From a virus: a DNA stretch of 26,650 nucleotides. The notes below the pieces were generated by a model. It worked only from the letters and a program-made list of their open reading frames with translations. It searched no databases and was not told the DNA's origin. The position numbers and the translations under genes are program-made. This document shows positions 23,350 through 26,650 of this stretch, in pieces (the stretch's first letter is position 1; every line of letters starts with the position of its first letter). The stretch lies in the IMG/VR virus record IMGVR_UViG_3300031952_002857, positions 1-26,650 of that record, one strand, 5' to 3'.

Positions 23350-24402
23350 ATGCCGCGCCAAGCCAAGCCCTGGTATCGCAAAAGCGATGATCACTGGTAT
23401 CTGAGCACCATGCTGAAGGGGAAGCGGGTCCAGTTCCGACTCGCTCGTGGCAAGGACAATCGCCCGGCAGCATTCCAGCGTTACCACGAGATCATGGCCG
23501 CTAAGCCGGCGGCTGGTCCGGTCCAAAGGCCGCTGGGGATCGAGGGGGCCGTGCTGGACATCCTGGATGCCTTTCTGCTGCACGTTCAAAGGAACCTTGC
23601 GGCCACAACGCTGGAATGGCACAAGCGATATCTAAATGATTTCGCCGGAGATCTCTCGGATGGCATGCTCGCGGAGCAACTGAAGGTCCACCACTTCACG
23701 GCCTGGCTCGATGCTCACGAGGACTGGGGAGATTCCAGCCGATCGGCGGCAACGCGGTCGATTCGCACGGCATTCAATTGGGCAAGGAAAGAGGAATTGA
23801 TAACCGGCCATTCGCTTTGCAACATCTCGGCGCCGGCCACCCCCACTCGCGAAACCATTCTTGATCAGCCGGAGTTTGATCGGCTGCTCGCCGAGATCAA
23901 GGATCCTGATTTCAAGGAGGCGGTACAATTCGTTTGGCTCACTGGAGCTCGTCCGCAGGAACTGCGAATTATCGAGGCTCAGCACTGTGCGACGATTGGC
24001 GGCATCTCGAGGATCATCCTGCCCCCGTCCGTGTCCAAGGGGAAGAAAGGGAAGAAGCGAGCACCGCGCGTCATCTATCTGAGCGATGCGGCTCTTGAGA
24101 TCGTCGACCGACTCTGCCGGCTGCGTCCCACTGGTCCGATTTTCCAAAACAAAACCGGCCCGTGGAATAAAGACAAGATCCGCCAGAAGTTTCGACGCAT
24201 CAAGTTGCGAACAGGAACGGGGTATTGTCTCTACAATCTGCGGCATTCGTGGGCCACCGAGGCACTCACCAACGAAGTCGATTCAACGACAGTTGGCGTG
24301 CTGATGGGGCATAGCAACCCAGCGATGGTAAACAAGACCTATCAGCATTTGGCGAAGCGGCCGGGGTATCTCCAGAAGGCTGCGGAAAAGGCGAGGGGCT
24401 GA
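23350..24402 (+). CDS. int: Tyrosine recombinase (phage integrase)
   Basis: This 350-aa site-specific recombinase would integrate and excise the phage at the tRNA site just upstream. The N-terminal part shows an arm-binding-like segment (WYRKSDDHWYLSTMLKGKRV), then a core-binding helical domain (residues about 65-165). The catalytic domain has R201 in TGARPQEL, K230 in VSKGKKGKK, YNLRH with R298, H321 in LMGHS and nucleophile Y331 in NKTYQHL. Box II has Tyr (Y295) where His is common, a tolerated variant. GGAGA at 23339-23343 supports ATG 23350. A strong terminator follows. Confidence 0.95.
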   Translation: MPRQAKPWYRKSDDHWYLSTMLKGKRVQFRLARGKDNRPAAFQRYHEIMAAKPAAGPVQRPLGIEGAVLDILDAFLLHVQRNLAATTLEWHKRYLNDFAGDLSDGMLAEQLKVHHFTAWLDAHEDWGDSSRSAATRSIRTAFNWARKEELITGHSLCNISAPATPTRETILDQPEFDRLLAEIKDPDFKEAVQFVWLTGARPQELRIIEAQHCATIGGISRIILPPSVSKGKKGKKRAPRVIYLSDAALEIVDRLCRLRPTGPIFQNKTGPWNKDKIRQKFRRIKLRTGTGYCLYNLRHSWATEALTNEVDSTTVGVLMGHSNPAMVNKTYQHLAKRPGYLQKAAEKARG

Positions 24403-24436
24403 CAGTTTCCAAGGCTGGAAAGAATTCCAGAAACTG
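24403..24436 (+). other. Hairpin directly after the integrase stop
   Basis: CAGTTT (24403-24408) pairs with AAACTG (24431-24436) and CTGGAA (24415-24420) with TTCCAG (24425-24430), with six unpaired bases on the left side. No T-run follows, so termination is left to the stem downstream. It may protect the integrase mRNA or act in retroregulation, as in lambda. Confidence 0.45.
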
Positions 24437-24521
24437 CTCTTGGCATTCTCCCCCTCTCTATGCGACCATTTCGCCTGCTGAGGGTAAGCGGTTGTTTGCA
24501 CAAGACAGAAATCGAATTAAT

Positions 24522-24582
24522 CCGTTGTCCGCGCCTTCGACCGTCCCTCAGCAAGACACGAAGCGGGCAACGGATTTTTTTT
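24522..24582 (+). terminator. Intrinsic terminator of the integrase transcript
   Basis: CCGTTGTCCGC (24522-24532) pairs with GCGGGCAACGG (24563-24573) with one G-U pair, and an inner CTTC/GAAG extends the stem. A and eight T follow (24574-24582). This is the clearest terminator in the window. Confidence 0.85.
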
Positions 24583-24594
24583 GTTGCCCGGAAT

Positions 24595-24629
24595 GAAAAC
24601 ACCCAGCCGAGATTGCTCAGGGCTGGGTG
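24595..24629 (-). terminator. Intrinsic terminator for the minus-strand excisionase unit
   Basis: CACCCAGCC (24600-24608) and GGCTGGGTG (24621-24629) form a perfect 9-bp stem. Read on the minus strand it is followed by TTTTC (24599-24595). It lies about 310 bases beyond the end of the HTH gene and would also stop antisense transcripts before the integrase. Confidence 0.65.
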
Positions 24630-24702
24630 CGACTTGAAAGCTGAAGACCGCGCGTCGGTCAGTTCCTCACTTTTGCAGGGTCAGGACTGATCGGCTCGCT
24701 TC

Positions 24703-24775
24703 GCCCCCGTAGCTCAATGGATAGAGCACTTCTTTTGCGAAGACGGAGATAGAGGTTCGACTCCTCTCGGGGGTG
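24703..24775 (+). tRNA. tRNA gene, anticodon UGC, with arginine-like body
   Basis: The 73 bases fold as a cloverleaf: acceptor GCCCCCG with CGGGGGT, D arm GCTC/GAGC, 7-base anticodon loop TTTGCGA with anticodon TGC, T arm AGAGG/CCTCT around TTCGACT, G at 73. CCA is not encoded. The anticodon reads GCA (alanine). However, pair 3-70 is C-G and not G-U, and the D loop AATGGATA is typical of arginine tRNAs. Pair 1-72 is G-U, and the anticodon stem has a U-C mismatch at 28-42. It could be an altered phage tRNA. It lies after the integrase terminator. Confidence 0.8.
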
Positions 24776-24806
24776 TTTCAGCGTTTCGAGTTTCGAAAGA
24801 ACTGTG

Positions 24807-24837
24807 TAACGACCTTCTAACGACCTTCTAACAACCT
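24807..24837. repeat. Direct repeats TAACGACCTTC next to the tRNA
   Basis: TAACGACCTTC occurs back to back at 24807-24817 and 24818-24828, followed by the partial copy TAACAACCT at 24829-24837. The 11-bp step is one helical turn. Such sets can bind excisionase or replication proteins; here they lie 31 bases after the tRNA end. Confidence 0.75.
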
Positions 24838-24939
24838 GATTCTGAAATGCGGCGGGACGATATTCAATCCCCATTGTTCCGTAAACCCCGGAATTCTCGA
24901 AATCGTCGCGATCCTTGGGTAACGGTACACCGGTTCAGG

Positions 24940-25287
24940 CTACCCCGCTTTTGCCTTGGCCCTGGCCCGTTTCTGCACTTTCCGGCCCGGCTCTAATACG
25001 GCAAACTTTTTTGACTTTCGCCGCGGGGCGGCAGTCTCATTGGCTGGCGTGGGCTTTTGCGTGCGCCGTGATTCGATGTAGGCCGCAAGATCGCTGCGGT
25101 GGATGCGGCGGGCGCCTTCTTTGGGACCGAATGGGTAGAACGGAATTACCCCGGCATTCAGCAGATCCGTGACCGTCTGCCGTGATACGCACATGCGTTG
25201 TGCGGCTTCTCTAGCCGAAAGAAATTCCGGGGCATCGCCGACTTCAGGCTCCGTGACACATTCAGCGGAATTGGATGAATCAATCAT
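24940..25287 (-). CDS. Excisionase-family HTH protein
   Basis: This 115-aa protein carries one clear HTH_17/excisionase domain at residues about 21-75: EFLSAREAAQRMCVSRQTVT, DLLNAGVIPFYPFGPKEG, RRIHRSDLAAYIESRR. The C-terminal 40 residues are strongly basic (RRKSKKFAVLEPGRKVQKRARAKAKAG shortened: RRKSKK then KRARAKAKAG) and should bind DNA nonspecifically. Its place near the integrase suggests a recombination directionality factor or a regulator of it; the domain alone does not separate these. GGAGAG precedes ATG 25287 at good distance. It is transcribed away from the early genes, with a strong terminator at its end side. Confidence 0.75.
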   Translation of the reverse strand: MIDSSNSAECVTEPEVGDAPEFLSAREAAQRMCVSRQTVTDLLNAGVIPFYPFGPKEGARRIHRSDLAAYIESRRTQKPTPANETAAPRRKSKKFAVLEPGRKVQKRARAKAKAG

Positions 25288-25325
25288 TTTTGGCTCTCCG
25301 TGGCAGAATCAACCAGACGGACAGC

Positions 25326-25353
25326 ATTTTGACATATTCTGCGTGCGCGTCAA
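25326..25353 (-). promoter_or_regulatory. Candidate minus-strand promoter for the HTH gene
   Basis: On the minus strand TTGACG (25353-25348) and CAAAAT (25331-25326) are 16 bases apart, about 40 bases before the HTH gene start. TTGAC and GTCAA form a short inverted repeat around the spacer that a regulator could bind. Confidence 0.3.
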
Positions 25354-25361
25354 GCACGTAT

Positions 25362-25673
25362 TTATTTTGTACCTTTGCTTTTCTTTGCGAGTGCCTCTCG
25401 CCGGCGCTTCGCGTAATCGCGTTTCGCAATCATGCGATCTAGCGTCCCGTCCTCGACCGCTTCCATCATTTCGAACATATCGCGGTAGAGCTTCTTTAGG
25501 GTCGGTACTGCCCGAAGCCCCATCTTAATCTTGAGCGGAAGCCCGGTCTTCGGGATTTTCCCGCTATTTATCAACTTTTCCATACGTGTCAGGCCACGAC
25601 GAAATCGGATCACGACTTTCGTCAACGGCGTCACCAACTCGCTCCGCAATTTCTCGGGGCCGTAGTCTGGCAT
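25362..25673 (-). CDS. Unrecognised basic helical protein in the control region
   Basis: The protein is 103 aa from M 25673; AGGAA (25681-25685) precedes this start, while the longer reading to 25781 (139 aa) lacks a good site. The sequence MPDYGPEKLRSELVTPLTKV, FRRGLTRMEKLINSGKIPK, LKKLYRDMFEMMEAVEDG and a lysine-rich end (RREALAKKSKGTK) is helical and basic, with no recognised HTH. It is divergent from the early genes and lies where a repressor or antirepressor would be. That placement makes a regulatory role plausible, but the sequence does not show it. Confidence 0.5.
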   Translation of the reverse strand: MPDYGPEKLRSELVTPLTKVVIRFRRGLTRMEKLINSGKIPKTGLPLKIKMGLRAVPTLKKLYRDMFEMMEAVEDGTLDRMIAKRDYAKRRREALAKKSKGTK

Positions 25674-25806
25674 TCTCGAATTCCTGTATTTTCCCGGAAA
25701 CAACCATACAGCCTCCATGATAGCGAAACTGCAATGCTGGCAAATACTTGCGGCATTGTGAGAAAAATCCATTCCCGTCAATCTTGTCGATTTATTTAAT
25801 TAGTGC

Positions 25807-25834
25807 TTGACACATACTGACAGTTGAGTATCAT
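25807..25834 (+). promoter_or_regulatory. Early promoter with operator-like dyad
   Basis: TTGACA (25807-25812), 16 bases, TATCAT (25829-25834). The spacer holds the palindrome ACTG A CAGT (25816-25824), a likely operator half-pair. Transcription would start near 25841 and run into the leader RNA and early genes. A divergent minus-strand promoter may overlap this region. Confidence 0.6.
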
Positions 25835-25840
25835 GAGTAC

Positions 25841-25967
25841 CGTTGCGATCAGCGCACGTCAACCCAAAACCGGTCGTCTCGGACCGCTCCAATGCTGAAC
25901 ACGTATACGCCTGCCGGAGTTTTCACAGCGTCCGAGACCGCTGTGGATACCGGCAGGCGTTCTTTTT
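25841..25967 (+). ncRNA. Structured early leader RNA with intrinsic terminator and kissing loops
   Basis: About 127 nt from the predicted start to the T-run. Hairpin A: TGCG (25844-25847) with CGCA (25853-25856). Hairpin B: CGGTC (25871-25875) with GACCG (25882-25886), loop GTCTCG. Hairpin C is the terminator: ACGCCTGCCGG (25907-25917) with CCGGCAGGCGT (25950-25960), inner CACAGCG/CGCTGTG, an 8-base loop, then TCTTTTT. Loop B (GTCTCG) is fully complementary to CGAGAC (25933-25938) in loop C. A longer 9-base match, 25876-25884 with 25930-25938, also exists. The arrangement fits an attenuator or an independent small RNA. Confidence 0.7.
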
Positions 25968-26033
25968 CATCCCAGCCCGCCAGCATCTCACACGAGAGCG
26001 GCGGTGCTCTGGGGCATAGAGGAGAGGGAAATC

Positions 26034-26222
26034 ATGACAACCGTAGCCGACTACATGAACTCGATTCACAAGACGCTCAGCAAGGTCAGCAAGCGAATTG
26101 TTTTGGTGGACCCTGATGACAAGAACGAGGAATTGACGACCGCCTGGACCGGCGTCAATGACGCTGAAACCGAAGTCCGCGAAGTGGCGAAGATTCTCGG
26201 AATCAAACTGGAGAACTCGTAA
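26034..26222 (+). CDS. Small early protein
   Basis: This 62-aa protein starts at ATG 26034 after GGAGAGGG (26021-26028), a strong ribosome site. MTTVADYMNSIHKTLSKVSK, VDPDDKNEELTTAWTGVNDA and EVREVAKILGIKLENS describe a short helical, acidic protein. No family is recognised. It is the first gene after the structured leader and overlaps the next start by one base (TAATG), so it starts the early operon. Confidence 0.65.
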   Translation: MTTVADYMNSIHKTLSKVSKRIVLVDPDDKNEELTTAWTGVNDAETEVREVAKILGIKLENS

Positions 26223-26578
26223 TGGCTCAAATCACCATCGGTCTGAAAACCGAATCCGACGTCAAGCGCGGCATGCTTCCGTGGAGCGTCTGGAAGAATC
26301 CCGGCGGACCCGGAGACCAACCGGCTTTCCCGTGTGTTCGCGATGGCAGCGGACTGCCGCATGGTGCGGACATCGTTTGCGAGACCCTTGGCGACTCCGA
26401 CGAATGCAAAGCCAACGCTCGCCTGATCGTCGAGGCCGTGAACTCCCACGACCAGCTCAAGCAGCAGCGGGATGCGTTGCTCTCGTTCGCCCAACGCGTT
26501 GCGGACCATTACGAGGACACTGACGCACCGCTTGGAATCACGGCACGCGAACTGATTGCCGCCGCGAAAGGAACCTGA
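26222..26578 (+). CDS. Small early protein with C-terminal helical segment
   Basis: This 118-aa protein is coupled to the previous gene by TAATG. The first half (MAQITIGLKTESDVKRGMLP, PWSVWKNPGGPGDQ, GSGLPHGADIVCETLGDS) is polar with aromatic residues. The second half is helical (ANARLIVEAVNSHDQLKQQR, DALLSFAQRVADHYED, ARELIAAAKG). The segment NARLIVEAVNSHDQL resembles short stretches found in phage early proteins of unknown role. I do not assign a function. Confidence 0.6.
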   Translation: MAQITIGLKTESDVKRGMLPWSVWKNPGGPGDQPAFPCVRDGSGLPHGADIVCETLGDSDECKANARLIVEAVNSHDQLKQQRDALLSFAQRVADHYEDTDAPLGITARELIAAAKGT

Positions 26579-26581
26579 CCC

Positions 26582-26650
26582 ATGCAATACACCAGCCTGC
26601 CAATCGTCTTCCGAGACGATGACCGTGGCATCCAATACAGCGCGACCGCG
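26582..26650 (+). CDS. Early gene, truncated by the window end
   Basis: ATG 26582 lies three bases after the previous stop, with AAGGAA a few bases upstream. Only 23 codons are visible (MQYTSLPIVFRDDDRGIQYS...), and the frame is open to the last base. Operon spacing supports a real gene, but no function can be judged. Confidence 0.5.
   Translation, partial: MQYTSLPIVFRDDDRGIQYSATA

Noticed and set aside
25892-26116. Possible leader peptide ORF across the terminator hairpin
   Set aside because: ATG 25892 has no Shine-Dalgarno, and the product (MLNTYTPAGVFTASETAV...) becomes low-complexity and overlaps the first early gene in another frame. It could matter if attenuation is translation-linked, but the sequence does not support it.

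Overview
The window looks like most of a siphovirus-type temperate phage genome. It is written almost entirely on the + strand and follows the lambda virion map: terminase, neck and portal, protease/capsid, head completion, tail tube, tape measure, tail tip and fibres, accessory genes, attachment site, integrase, excisionase-like gene and early control region. The host is probably a planctomycete. That rests on inference from three things: moderately high GC, the protease-scaffold-capsid fusion style, and two small secreted proteins that look planctomycetal, one with a weak SHD1-like segment. No marker gene in the window proves it.

Layout. 68-6840: terminase small and large subunits, a double zinc-ribbon protein, a gpW-position neck protein, a lambda-B-type portal, and one long gene fusing prohead protease, scaffold-like linker and major capsid. 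That gene has a well-placed internal start and a perfect 45-bp tandem duplication at its 5' end. 6895-9249: a DUF2190-like decoration protein with an added beta-sandwich domain, then head-tail completion genes. 9264-9293: an intrinsic terminator or attenuator. 9309-20991: tail tube, an unrecognised gene, a short tape measure, then ten tightly packed tail-tip, fibre and baseplate genes. Most junctions are ATGA, TGATG or TAATG overlaps, so translation is probably coupled.

20993-22180: two minus-strand genes for small secreted proteins, in the position of lambda lom/bor and so candidate lysogenic-conversion genes. 22181-23349: dyad repeats, a small ORF, the integrase promoter with an inverted repeat over its -35 box, and a 43-bp 3' half of an alanine tRNA(GGC) that is the likely attachment core. 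23350-24402: tyrosine integrase, followed by a strong terminator. 24703-24775: a complete but odd tRNA gene with anticodon UGC. 24940-25673: a minus-strand excisionase-like HTH gene and an unrecognised basic protein. 25807-26033: a sigma70-like promoter and a roughly 127-nt leader RNA whose terminator hairpin loop is complementary to the loop of an upstream hairpin. 26034 to the end: three small early genes, the last cut by the window edge.

Because the tail genes run straight into the tRNA half-site and integrase, the order is that of attP in a free or circular phage genome, or of a junction between tandem prophages. A single integrated prophage would not look like this. The most novel-looking item is the early leader RNA with its kissing loops (25841-25967). 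Next come the att-region repeat family, the nested capsid start and the codon-scrambled fibre repeats.
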